A model generated the notes under the pieces. The model saw nothing but the letters and a program-made list of their open reading frames with translations, was not told where the DNA came from and did no database searches. The position numbers were made by a program, and so were the translations under genes. A stretch of DNA of 64,000 bases, taken from assembly GCF_905220415.1 (NCBI RefSeq), contig NC_059539.1, positions 930,001-994,000 of the forward strand. The letters run 5' to 3'. The first letter of the stretch is position 1. Each line of letters begins with the position of its first letter. Origin of the DNA: Colias croceus. Lineage: Eukaryota; Arthropoda; Insecta; Lepidoptera; Pieridae. Shown here piece after piece: positions 33,569-44,045 of this stretch.

Positions 33569-36500
33569 ATGGTGATTAACACGGAAACTAATTTAAACAG
33601 ATCAAAATCCACTGGAAACCTGCACATTAATAGCGATAACGATCATGATTATTCTGATAATCGTGCGAACAGTGAATCTTCGTTTGAATGGGAACAACAC
33701 GATGAAGCGGGAAAAGATTCGATACGATTCGATATGCACTTCCATAGCATAATGGACGATCCAGAAAGCCCTTTCAGATCTTTGATGAAAAAACTCGATA
33801 ATATGGCCAGTAAGTACTTTTATTTATATACTCAAAGATAATATCCTAATACCTACTATGCTTTGATACATCATAAAATATTCATATATTTAAATGTAAA
33901 TTTTGTTCGAAATGTGTAAGCGCAATCAATTCGATAATCTTACAGTTCAAGCAAATGCGGTTGTTCATGCCGTAGAATCAGCGAAACAGGAGGTTTTGGA
34001 TGTGATACATAAAATGAACAATATCCAATTTACAGTATCCGAACAGTACCCACACGTACAAAATTTAAGGTAAGACATTACAAATGTTCTTGTGTGGTGT
34101 AAAGAACACGAATTTAAAATATAATACAGGTACATACTTAATTAAAAGTCAGAAGATATATTGGAATTATAAAAAATTTCAGTTCGGAAATAAAACAGAG
34201 TTCAGCAGAAGGGTCCGACGAACCCAGCAAGAGGTTGCTTGACGCCATTACAGCGCAAGAGCTAAATGCAGAAATTGATAATGCAGTTACTGAATTGTTA
34301 CAAAGTGACGTAAGTATAATAAAAGAAAACCACTTCTCTTCTCTATTATACGTGTCACACACACTAGTTCGAAGATGGTCAGAGTCTTGTAAAATAAAAT
34401 TAATTATTTCATAAATAAAGCCATCATCCACTAATCGTGTTCTATGTTATCACTTCCAAAATCATCCTCTCTTTAACAGGAGTTCAAAGACCGCGTGGTA
34501 ACCACAACAGTAGACTGCCTGAGGTCTATCATCAGCAACAGCATCAAACAAGCCTTCCCGGACACGTACCGGCCAGTGCTGAACAGCTTCCAGGCGAAGG
34601 TGGTCCGACAGGCGAAGAGGACACTGCACAATGCGTTTCGTGAATGTGAGATCATCCTAATAATATTATAAACTAGCGGTTCGCCCTGGCTTCGCCCGTG
34701 GTACCTACATATTTGCAATAAAGGGAGCCTATGTTCTTTCTCAGGGTCTAAGGATTGTCTGTGCCAAATTTCATCAAAATCGGTCCAGTAGTTTATGAGC
34801 CTATTCATTACAATCAAACAAACAAAGTTTTCCTCTTTATAATATTAGTGTAGATGTGCACGCTTGTATGTTTGTTTATTACTCCTTCATGCAAAATTTT
34901 ATTATGTACTTATTACTTTTTTATTTTAAAAACTGCTGAATCGATTTTCATGAAATTTGGCAAAACACGTAGATCGATCACGATCTAAGTTACCCGCATT
35001 ATAAAAATCTCGAAAATCCCACGGGAATGGGAACTATGCGGGTTTTCTTTTGACTACGTGGGCGTTGCTACGGACGAAAAGCTAGTAAAAGTTGATTTTA
35101 TATATTTTATAAACTGAAGTGTTTGTTTGGTGAAAAATAAACATAATTAAATTAAATGTTACATAGTAGATAGAAACTCGGAATACTTCTGCCAGTCGGT
35201 TCAAGAGACCACCCTGTCCATCACACGCGCGATGGAAAAACGTGAAAATGCTAGAAACACAGAAGAGTACGGAAAATCGTTACAAGAGACATTGGAAGAG
35301 TAAGTTTATTAGAACTAATTATGTTACCATTTTTTTATTTTTAAATTATAAGACCGTGATTTAGCTTATTACCAAGTTATTACCATAGTAAATCATACAT
35401 AGTGACAATTTTGATTTTGATGGAACTCGGCTGGCTATAGAATGTAAATTAAACTTAAAAAATATTTATCGTGGACAGGATTTTGAAAAAAGAACTCCAG
35501 GAATGGCGCCAAAATCTATGGGACATTCTGACACCGCAAATGCTGCCAAAACCGGAGTTCCCAGAGAGAGCAGAGACACCAGAGGAGGATGTACCCGCTA
35601 GCCCATCCCAGCCACCTGACCCTTCTAAATCTATTGTTGAACAATTGGTAATAAATATTGATGTACATATTTAACTATGAAGACAAACATATTTTATTTA
35701 TTCAGTTAGACCATGGACGAATATAGTTAGACTTAGAAAATATTTAGATTCGTCAGCTTGTAGCCCGGAATGGCCCTCATTAATTTTTTTTGTAATCTTT
35801 TTTAAATCATATATTCAAACAAATTCCAGTTAAAAAATCAGCGAGGGCAAAGTGAACGAATTTTTCGAGCAAGCGCTCTCTGCCCTCAACCAGGCTTGTC
35901 ATGCAGCAGGACCTTCGCTCGATTTTTTTTATTCGAATTTACGATCGATTTTTATTTTATTTATTTACAGTTAAAATCAGCCATGATCAACAAGCTGATA
36001 AGCGAGGGCAAAGTGAACGAGTCCTTCGAGCAGGCGCTATCTGCTCGTGACTTGTCTCTGGTAGTAGCGGCTTGTAGAGCAGCAGGGCCGGCTCTAGCGC
36101 CGCGCTTGCAGCAACACACGCTGCTGTCGCTCGTGCAGCAGCTCGCTACGGATATGCTGCATGAGACGCAGTTGAAGTGCAGGTGAGATTTTTTTTCGTT
36201 TGTTGCCAAAAATTCGTTATTTTTGTTATTTTTCAAAAAAGACTTAAAATTGAACAAACTGTCGTGTTTGAATCTTACTTTTTGTACAATAGAGTATAAA
36301 TGAGGAAAATTTTCAAAATGAAATTTATTTACTGGTCTTTCCAAAGTTAATCAAATGTTACTCTTAAAAGAATTCGCAACTCAACCACAACTCAACTCTA
36401 TCAATAACTTTTTTATCCACATTTGCAGATATCTTGAAGAGGCTTTAATAAACTTGGATGCAAGAGATCCAACAACACGGTGTCACTTGCCGCTGGTCGT

Positions 36501-36609
36501 GGGCGAAGTTCGCAAGCACCTCTCAAACTTTCTTAAAACCTACCCCGGTCACGTCGCAGGCCGACGTATTTCATTGATAATTTTGGCCGCTGAAAATTTA
36601 TTAAAATGA
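33569..36609 (+). CDS. EDC4 C-terminal paralogue lacking WD40 domain
   Basis: Eight exons (33569-33809, 33946-34069, 34183-34309, 34480-34645, 35170-35299, 35479-35647, 35971-36182, 36429-36609) sum to 1350 nt and 449 aa. The end is clearly EDC4: ALSARDLSLVVAACRAAGPA, LLSLVQQLATDM and YLEEALINLDARDPTTR match EDC4 residues 968-1104. All seven intron phases (1,2,0,1,2,0,2) equal those of EDC4 introns 16-22, and exon 4 has the same 166-nt length as EDC4 exon 19. It therefore arose by DNA-level duplication of the 3' part, not by retroposition. The N-terminus keeps FEWEQ (EDC4 VSWPQ) and a coiled coil, but there is no propeller. The start is the first in-frame ATG, and a further 5' exon cannot be excluded (an AG precedes 33551). 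It may bind P-body partners or compete with EDC4; that is inference. Confidence 0.88.
34672..34856 (-). repeat. SINE-like repeat
   Basis: ACTAGCGGTTCGCCCTGGCT at the left, GTGCCAAATTTCATCAAAAT in the middle, and TATAATATTAGTGTAGATG at the right. It lies in intron 4 of the EDC4 paralogue. Confidence 0.65.
34857..35088 (+). repeat. SINE-like repeat
   Basis: Directly abuts the previous repeat in opposite orientation. It contains CTGAATCGATTTTCATGAAA and AATCCCACGGGAATGGGAAC, and ends GACGAAAAGCTAGT. The GC-rich end is more worn than in other copies. Confidence 0.5.
35830..35970 (+). pseudogene. Degenerate copy of exon 7 start of the EDC4 paralogue
   Basis: TTCCAG then TTAAAA, AGCGAGGGCAAAGTGAACGA, TTCGAGCAAGCGCTCTCTG and CATGCAGCAGGACC copy, with deletions, the start of exon 7 at 35971. 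The recognisable copy ends near 35926. The copied acceptor at 35829 is exactly 141 nt upstream of the true one, and the frame between them has no stop. Its use would add 47 residues (starting LKNQRGQSERIF) in frame before exon 7. The added part is frame-shifted relative to EDC4, so it would not resemble the family. Confidence 0.7.
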
Positions 36610-36656
36610 TTCATTTAATTGTTATTTTTTATGGCATATACTTTTTAGTTAAAGTA

Positions 36657-36662
36657 AATAAA
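36657..36662 (+). terminator. Polyadenylation signal of the EDC4 paralogue
   Basis: AATAAA 48 bp after the stop codon, followed by AATAAATT a few bases on. The 3' UTR would be very short. Confidence 0.6.
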
Positions 36663-37501
36663 TATAATAAATTAATGCATGTTAAAAAATGTTGTTTTAT
36701 TTTGCTCATTTTAGGCTAAAATGCTACTTTGGCCCAACCGCCGAGCCGCGCATCTTACAATTAAAGAAAAGCATTAAAAACAGCTGCACGGACATTGAGA
36801 TATACATATGGAGACGACATGACACCGCCTACATCACTTATGTTCCGCTCAACATACGCCATATGGCGTAACTGCACACTCATTTTTTATTTGTTTTAAA
36901 GTGAAACGCATCAAATAAGCCTTCGTGTGTGTTACGATATTGAACAAATAATACAAATAATACGGAAAAGTGCAAAGGAATAACTTTCATCGGTAAGTAC
37001 CTAACAATATGTATAATAATTTTTAAAACTTAGTTAGAGCAAAAAAAATGGCGCACAGATTTTGTTCGTGGTGTCTCCTCCATACGTAGGTAGTATTATT
37101 ATCTCAATGTGCACGGACGGGTTTTTTCCCGCGACTAATTTTGAATCCGCGCCAATAAGTTTATTCACGGTTTATTATTCTATTATGATTTTCTTAACAT
37201 ATTAATACAAATATTATAACAGCACAAGGTTTTTAAAATCTATTTCGTGCATTGAAAAAATCAACGAACGCAACTTTTACTTTAGCTGTCATTTTCGTAA
37301 AAACTAAAAACTAAAAAGTCAATGTCAGTGTCGCTTCAGTCTGCAAAGTGTCAATTTTTATTTATACTTTGTAGAAATAAAGCATTTGGTTTTATTTTAG
37401 AACAAACTGAAAGAATGTTATAACTTATAGTAACATAAATATTACACATAGCGTTGAATGAAAAACGACTTGTAACCTAAAACAGTAACATTTCAAACAA
37501 A
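36663..37501. other. Intergenic region before the CREC gene
   Basis: About 840 bp. A short open frame to 36871 (ending YVPLNIRHMA) is not recognised and has no start context. The CREC promoter and 5' UTR should lie in the second half; no TATA box is obvious. Confidence 0.4.
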
Positions 37502-40500
37502 ATGAACTTTCAACACTTTGTATCATTTGTGTTATTGTTAACACCGAATATTTTATTACACTGTGCGTCGGCGGCGGTGCACAGCCATAGCTTGGATAAC
37601 ACGGAGCGGGAGTCGGACGGGGCGTACCGGCCGCGAGATGCAGAGCACTACAACGACGCGGGTCATAACGTCGAGTTTGATCATGAAGCGATTTTAGGTA
37701 TGGTTTACTTATAGGTGTTTACAATTTACATTTAACGCGCACGCTGGGTTTTGCAATGCTCAGTTGATAAGGCGAGCGATAGCGAGATGTCTGTGAAACA
37801 CTCTTTATACATTCTCATGCCAGCAACACTGATTGTGACTTATTATTACTCGATAGGCAGTGTGAAGGATGCTGAGGAGTTTGACAAGCTGTCGCCCGAG
37901 GAGTCGAAGCGGCGGCTGGCGTTGCTGCTTCCCAAGATGGACCTGAACGGAGACAAGTTCATCGACCGGGATGAACTTAGGAAATGGATCTTGAACTCTT
38001 TTATGTGAGATAATTTGATTATATATTCAATATTACTCTGAAAACAAATATAAACCAACTTACTGGTTAATCATCTAGTTCTGTAAACAAAAAAATACTC
38101 AAATAATATTTAAATATATATATATTATTTATGGCAACTATTTACTACTTTATTATTCTATTATGAAAAATACTTGTAATAAGATTAATACTTAGCCATC
38201 ATCTCTCTCAGCATCAAACCATCTTAATGATTTTAAATTTTTGCTCTTTCTAAAATGATTGTAATGCATATTATGGTCATTTCATAACATTTGCACCTGA
38301 GACAACAGCTTCAATTTGCTCAGTGATCAAGCATGCAATTATATTAAGGAAATTAAAGATAAATTATATTAATTAAAACTTTTTAAATTTACATCTTGCA
38401 AATATTAATAAATTTTAATATAGATAGTGCAGATATATCTACTTACATTATGTAAATTTAATTATCTAACACCAAAAACTATCAGTAAAATAAAATCGCA
38501 CAGTAGTATCTTCCTCATAATTTCTTTTGATATTTTAAATAAGCTGTTGATTTAATCTCTACTGTCTACTATTTTGCTGTGCATTATTATGCACATTGCA
38601 CATATTGTCTGCTAACCAATTTTGTACCATATCCCCTAGACAAGATAACATCCCAATAGTGGGAATGAGCCTTGGGTTATGTATTTACCAATTTAATTTT
38701 GCGACTAACCGACCATTACCAAATCAGCATGTCTGCTAATTAATCTCGAATGTTATCCCCTTACTACAAAGTCTACAACCTATCATGGGAGAAGGCTGAA
38801 GAATGCATGTTGGTTTCTCTATATAAATATTAACCTTTACAAGCCCACACTGCTGATCGATTTCGAACTCTATACCCTAACAAAAGTCCACATCCGCAGC
38901 AACCTCTCGCGGGAAGAAGCTGAAGAGCGCATGTCGGAAGCTGACGAGGACCGCGACGGGACGGTCACGTGGTCGGAGTATTTGCGCGACTCGTTTGGAG
39001 TGGATACTGAGGAGGAACTCAATCCGGAGGATACTGGGGATACTGGCTTGGTAAGTTGGAAAGTTTATGCTGATTAGTCTTAGGGCGAAACCACTTGTAG
39101 CAGAATAATATATACTTATAAAAATATTGTTTTAGTATCCTTAAAGCTAAAAGCTTTTGCTATTCAGTCTTAGGGAGAACAAAATTTACTTATAATTGTG
39201 TATTACGTTTGCTACTTTTTTTTTCTTTTTGTAATTGATTATGTACATGTATTATGTATACGATATGACACACAATAAATTTCTAAAATACATGACATTT
39301 TACACAACATCCATTGAAAAGCACAATTCTGCAACTAAACAATAAAACTTCCCAATATGCTGTTACTTTTAATATAAAACAATATATGTATGTATAATGT
39401 AATAAATATTTTTTGATGTTTATTACCATTACCAATTGTTCAGAAATTTACAACTGTTTATAAAGGTGTTTCGTGTGCCATTTATTTTTCGCAAAGGTTA
39501 GGTTGACATTTTATATTGTAACAAAGAATATAAAATAATAAATGTGCAGAATCACCTTTCACATTTCTGCAAATACATATGTATTTATAAATTACTAAAT
39601 GTATAATATATAAAATATATATAAAATAAACAAAAATGGTATTTTTGTTACCAGTTGGTTCGTGAAGAGAAGACCATGTGGAAAGTGGCAGACCGGGATG
39701 GTGACGGGAAACTGGACTTGGCTGAGTTTGAGGTGAGTTATAGGCTGAGTTTGAGGTGAGTTATAGGCTGAGTGTGAGTGAGTTAGAGTATGAGTATGAG
39801 TGAGTTGTGCAATGAGTGTGAGTTATGAGGTAAATATGAGTGAGCTGCAATCAGTGCTTTGTGCGTAAGTTTCGCTTATTCCATAATTTTACAGATTCAC
39901 TGCGATGATAGAATATAATAAAAAATAATGAGTTAACATATTGCAAGCAAATGGGTTACAATTTTTCGACCGTTTGCAATCTCGCAAATTAGATTATAAT
40001 TTTTGATCATCCTACGGTAACAATTATATAATATAAGATTTAAAAAAAAGAATACTTGAACTACGAAAATATTACGTATAAATACATAGATTTATGATGT
40101 TACAGGTGTTCACAAACCCAGAAGAACATTCAGTGATGCATCCGTACCTAGTGGCGCAGACGATGCGAGACAAGGACAGCAACAACGACGGGCTCATCGA
40201 CTTCAACGAGTATGTGGGAGAGAGAGGTGAGATATATGACGATCCCTATGAGATATATGGTTTGGTGGTGTCTATAGTTTTCAAAAATCAATTTGTTACC
40301 AGTTTCTCTTTAAGCACTGTTGTAAAAGGCTATAAATTGGTTTGGTTGTTTCTATAAACACACACACACACATATTATGAAATAAATAATTATTTTATTT
40401 TATCTCTATTTTTAACTGACATTAATTTATCTTCATTACCAGGAGTCCAACAAGACAAAGAGTGGCTGATTTCCGAACGCGACAAGTTCGACCACGAGCT

Positions 40501-42238
40501 GGACTCGAACCGCGACGGGATGCTCGATGAGAAGGAGGTGCACCGCTGGGTCATACCGGATAACACGTGAGTTTATAAGAACATAACTAAAAAAATAAAA
40601 AAACGACGTGTGGCACTCGGGGACTGCCGCGGTAAAGCTATTGCTATGCCTTCAAGCCACACCTCCGCCTGTCGGAGTGGGGAGCGTGAGGTTTTTTCGT
40701 TACGGAATTTCTCCCCGCCATTCGGTCCCCGCGCTCACGGCCCGCGATAGAAGCTATGCAATAGCTTAAAATAAAAAAAAACCTAGTGGACAAACTTGGC
40801 TGGGTTATGCCATATAATATGTAAGTTTAATACAAATAAAAAGAGCGTGTGTGCTGAGCATACGTGTCAGAAGTGAAACTTCTTTGGCAAGATTCAAAGA
40901 TACTAAAATCATCGCATTACCCCATGACGTGACTGTAGGGACACCTCGCTCTGAATCGCGCAAGCGAAATGTTTTCGCTACAGAGCAGCCAGCGGGGGCC
41001 TTAACGGCCGGCCAGTCGAGTAGACTGGTCTAGGATCCCCCCTTTTTCGATGGAGGAATTCCACCTTCCTTCCTCCACAGCGACGATATTTCCATGTCGT
41101 GATCTTGAAATTTCTAAAGAACTCACTTCAAAAATAAGAATAATTAATATTGAACACAATCCTAGAAGACAAACTTGGCTGGGTCATACAGGATAACAAG
41201 TGGGTTATCACAAAAAAAATAACTCAAAGGAATATATTCAACAAGACTTCTTTAAGCGCTTTTGAATAGCTAATTTTCGCCATCACCATATAAAACATCG
41301 TCATAGTTTTTAATCATCATCATCATCACCCGGAACTTTTAAATATTATTTTATTAAGTAGAGAGTCGAAACTTTATTCCATGTACCTACTATTTTTGTG
41401 TTAGATCAAATATCTTAGGTACCTAGTATTTATTTTTATTTTCTTCTCAATATTATTAATTAATATATTTATTTGTACAGATGAATTACTGCACGTAATT
41501 GCATTAATTCGCCACACAATGTTCGCGTATGTGTGAAATTACATTAAAATATTTTTCAGAACATTTATAATATAGGACTGAGTCATAAAAATAACATACG
41601 TAGGCATGTTGAGTAATCGATTTATAACTTTTCTCGACACAGCCGTAGAAATAAAAGAAAAATATTTAATAAGAAAAAGAAAAAGATTATATAAGATAAG
41701 AATAAGAAAAAGATTTATGTGGAACGAATGTTATAATTGCGAAAGTAACTCCTTTCCGTTTGTCTCATCACCCCGGAACAACTGAACCGATTTCAATGAA
41801 ATTTGCTGGAAACATAGTTTGATACCTGAAAATGGATATAAGATATTTTTTTATTCCGGAAATCGCACAAGAACTTTGCAAATTTTTCTTTGACTAAGTG
41901 TGTAAAGCCGTGGGTGGTAGCTTGTTTACTTTTGCTAAAGTATAAAATCGTTTGGTTTGCTTGCAAACGGTTAGATTTTGACTTTTATGTAGTAATAAAA
42001 ATGGTGTCTAAATTCAACAGGCGCACAGAAAGGCTAATCGCATAATAACCATTTTAAAATGTCATGTTTTTTCAGTGAAATAGCAGAAGAAGAAGTTGAT
42101 CACCTATTCGTATCAGCCGACGATGATCACGATGATCACCTATCATATGATGAGATTCTGAATCATCACCACGTGTTTGTTGGCAGCGAGGCTACGGGAT
42201 ACGGCAATGATATCGATAGATTTGATGATGAACTGTAA
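37502..42238 (+). CDS. CREC-family six-EF-hand protein (reticulocalbin/calumenin type)
   Basis: CREC proteins are low-affinity calcium binders of the ER and secretory lumen. Exons 37502-37697, 37857-38004, 38900-39050, 39655-39732, 40106-40226, 40443-40566 and 42076-42238 sum to 981 nt and 326 aa, about the family length. A signal peptide spans residues 1-25 (FVSFVLLLTPNILLHCASAA). EF-hand loops start at Asp94 (DLNGDKFIDRDE), 130 (DEDRDGTVTWSE), 178 (DRDGDGKLDLAE), 215 (DSNNDGLIDFNE), 252 (DSNRDGMLDEKE) and 288 (DDDHDDHLSYDE). The sixth lacks the usual Gly at loop position 6. The tail FVGSEATGYGNDI resembles reticulocalbin-1 and calumenin, and the C-terminus DDEL is a variant of the HDEL-type ER retrieval signal. 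Insect members include the silkworm and fly DNA supercoiling factor; I cannot tell which paralogue this is. Confidence 0.92.
39721..39790 (+). repeat. Tandem 23-bp repeat duplicating the CREC exon 4 donor
   Basis: GCTGAGTTTGAGGTGAGTTA plus TAG occurs at 39721-39743 and again at 39744-39766, with a degenerate third copy after. The unit holds the last 12 nt of exon 4 and its donor, so two identical 5' splice sites lie 23 nt apart. Use of the second would add 23 nt and shift the frame. Confidence 0.85.
40605..40768 (+). repeat. Dispersed repeat of about 165 bp, copy 1
   Basis: GACGTGTGGCACTCGGGGAC at the left, TTTTTTCGTTACGGAATTTC in the middle, and GATAGAAGCTATGCAATAGC at the right. TAAAGCTATTGC near the left end is inverted in GCAATAGCTTA at the right end. 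It lies in the last CREC intron. Confidence 0.75.
40848..41135 (+). mobile_element. MITE-like element with a nested insert
   Basis: Starts CATACGTGTCAGAAGTGAAA and CTTCTTTGGCAAGATTCAAA and ends CATGTCGTGATCTTGAAATT. Between them sits about 140 bp of GC-rich DNA (from AGGGACACCTCGCTCTGAAT to the second CGACGATATT-like edge) that the other copies lack, so it looks interrupted. It lies in the last intron of the CREC gene. Confidence 0.45.
41728..41932 (+). repeat. SINE-like repeat
   Basis: GTTATAATTGCGAAAGTAAC at the left, ACTGAACCGATTTCAATGAA in the middle, and GTAAAGCCGTGGGTGGTAGC at the right. It lies in the last intron of the CREC gene. Confidence 0.5.
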
Positions 42239-42429
42239 ATGACCATAGACTGTAGTCTGTACCTGTAGTTTTGTACCATAGACAAGTTGGAATGGCAACC
42301 TAAAAAAAAACTTGCATGTTGTACACTGTAGAAATCGGATAAAAAACACGATGCATTTTAAAGCAATCGAGATACAAATAAGTATGATGCAATTTGTGTT
42401 ACTTTAATCCTACTACTACTTCTACTACT

Positions 42430-42500
42430 ATTCCAGCCTTTTAGGACGTCCACTGCAGGACATAGGCCTCCCCCAAAGTTTTCCATAACGACCGACCAGC
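42430..42500 (-). mobile_element. 3' fragment of an RTE-like non-LTR element
   Basis: On the minus strand it encodes LGEAYVLQWTS and a stop, the terminal motif of the moth endonuclease-reverse transcriptase family to which the element at 22443-23280 is related. It lies about 200 bp after the CREC stop codon, probably in its 3' UTR. Confidence 0.5.
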
Positions 42501-43708
42501 GGCCTGACTAGCGGATTTAATCCTAAACTTTAACAAATTCGATTCGTAAACATTAAAATAAAAACTTGGGTTTTTTTCCAGTGTATGGAACTTGGAAACT
42601 ACTTTTATATAAAGCTCTCTTGTATTTATTTCTTAATGACAATCATTCGTTTTTATAGAATGTCATCTGCAAAATTCAATATTAAACGACTCTATAAAGT
42701 GTACATTTGCAAGACCTAAATCAAATTTTTACAAATACAATATTTTTTTGGATGATTTTTCACATTTACTGGATGTTTTCTATAAATGAATAATAATTAA
42801 TTAACCATAAAGGACTTTTTCAAATTGTATTTAAAAAAACTGAAAGTAATTCATATTATAACCCCTGAAAGATCAGATTTTATATTGATCATATTATCGT
42901 CTTGGTCAAAGTGTCACTCGCACATTTTTTAGAAAAAAATATTCAATAAGACTTTTAAATTCATAATGTAATATGTCTGTTTTTAAATCGTTTTATACAA
43001 AAATATACATGCATACTTTTGAAATAAGATAATTATGGCCAGTTAAACACCCAAATTAATTACGAAAAATTTAATTAAAATTAGTTTCTAGTGCCATATT
43101 TATTCATAAATTTCGATCTTTTATAATGATAATTTTTGTAGTTATATTGAAATAATAATATCAATATAATTCATTTTTAACATTTATGTAAGAGAAATTT
43201 AATGTTTTTCGTTTATTTAGTTGATAATGATACCAAATTATATATTGTTTTTATTTATTGGATCTGTTACTTATATGCCGTAGTACTTTTTCTGTACTTA
43301 AATGCCAATTTTTGCCACAAAGAAGGTTATGTATTAAAAAAGATTGTTCAAAGAAACTAGTCAGTAATTATTTACAACACTCAATTAAGTGGTTCGTGGG
43401 CGCCATCTCCATTCATTTTCCATCGCAATTTTCATAAGAAATTAAAAAATATATTTTCCTATAAACAAGATTGATTGCCATACATTTATTTAAAGTACCT
43501 AACAAAACTACAAATTTGCAAAAAATATCAAACAAAATAATAACGTAAATATATAAGTTTTTTATCAAATTGGGGATGGCGCCATTTATGTAATGGAAAG
43601 AAAACACCATATTATAACAACAAAACAAATGTATTATTTTATCTTAATTATTTATCGAATGGTTATTAAGTTTTAGTTTAATTACGATGTCGTATATTTC
43701 TTTTAGTA

Positions 43709-43714
43709 AATAAA
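43709..43714 (+). terminator. Candidate polyadenylation signal of the CREC gene
   Basis: AATAAA about 1.47 kb after the stop codon, followed by a TTTTATTTC-rich stretch. Earlier AATAAA sites (for example near 42557) are possible alternatives. Confidence 0.4.
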
Positions 43715-43839
43715 CGTATATTTACTTCTATAATCTGTTTTATTTCATTTTCCTTTCCGTCACTTTTGTTCCCTAATTTACAATAAACATTGATATGTTT
43801 TCCAAGTGTTCTGGACTCTGCTTGCTGCTGCTGTATTCT

Positions 43840-44045
43840 TGAAGTGAAAACTTCTTTAGCGGCGTTGGGTATAAAATCTTAAACTCGCGTCAGGACACGT
43901 GGCCTGATCGAAAAAGCGTAAGACGGACTTTTTTTTAGCCCTTATATTCCATGCGTAAGACGGATACCATTCCAAAATATCAAACATGCTGAACGTTAAT
44001 AATCAAGTTTTCACTTCTGCCAGCACTCCCGGAGTGCAACCCGTC
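43840..44045 (+). mobile_element. Possible member of GAAGTGAAACTTCTTT family
   Basis: Starts TTGAAGTGAAAACTTCTTTA and ends TTTTCACTTCTGCCAGCACT CCCGGAGTGCAACCCG. The body differs from the other copies (GTAAGACGGA repeated twice). It is intergenic, downstream of the CREC gene. Confidence 0.35.

Noticed and set aside
36689..36871. Possible small gene between the EDC4 paralogue and the CREC gene
   Set aside because: No recognised motif, no start context and no splice support.
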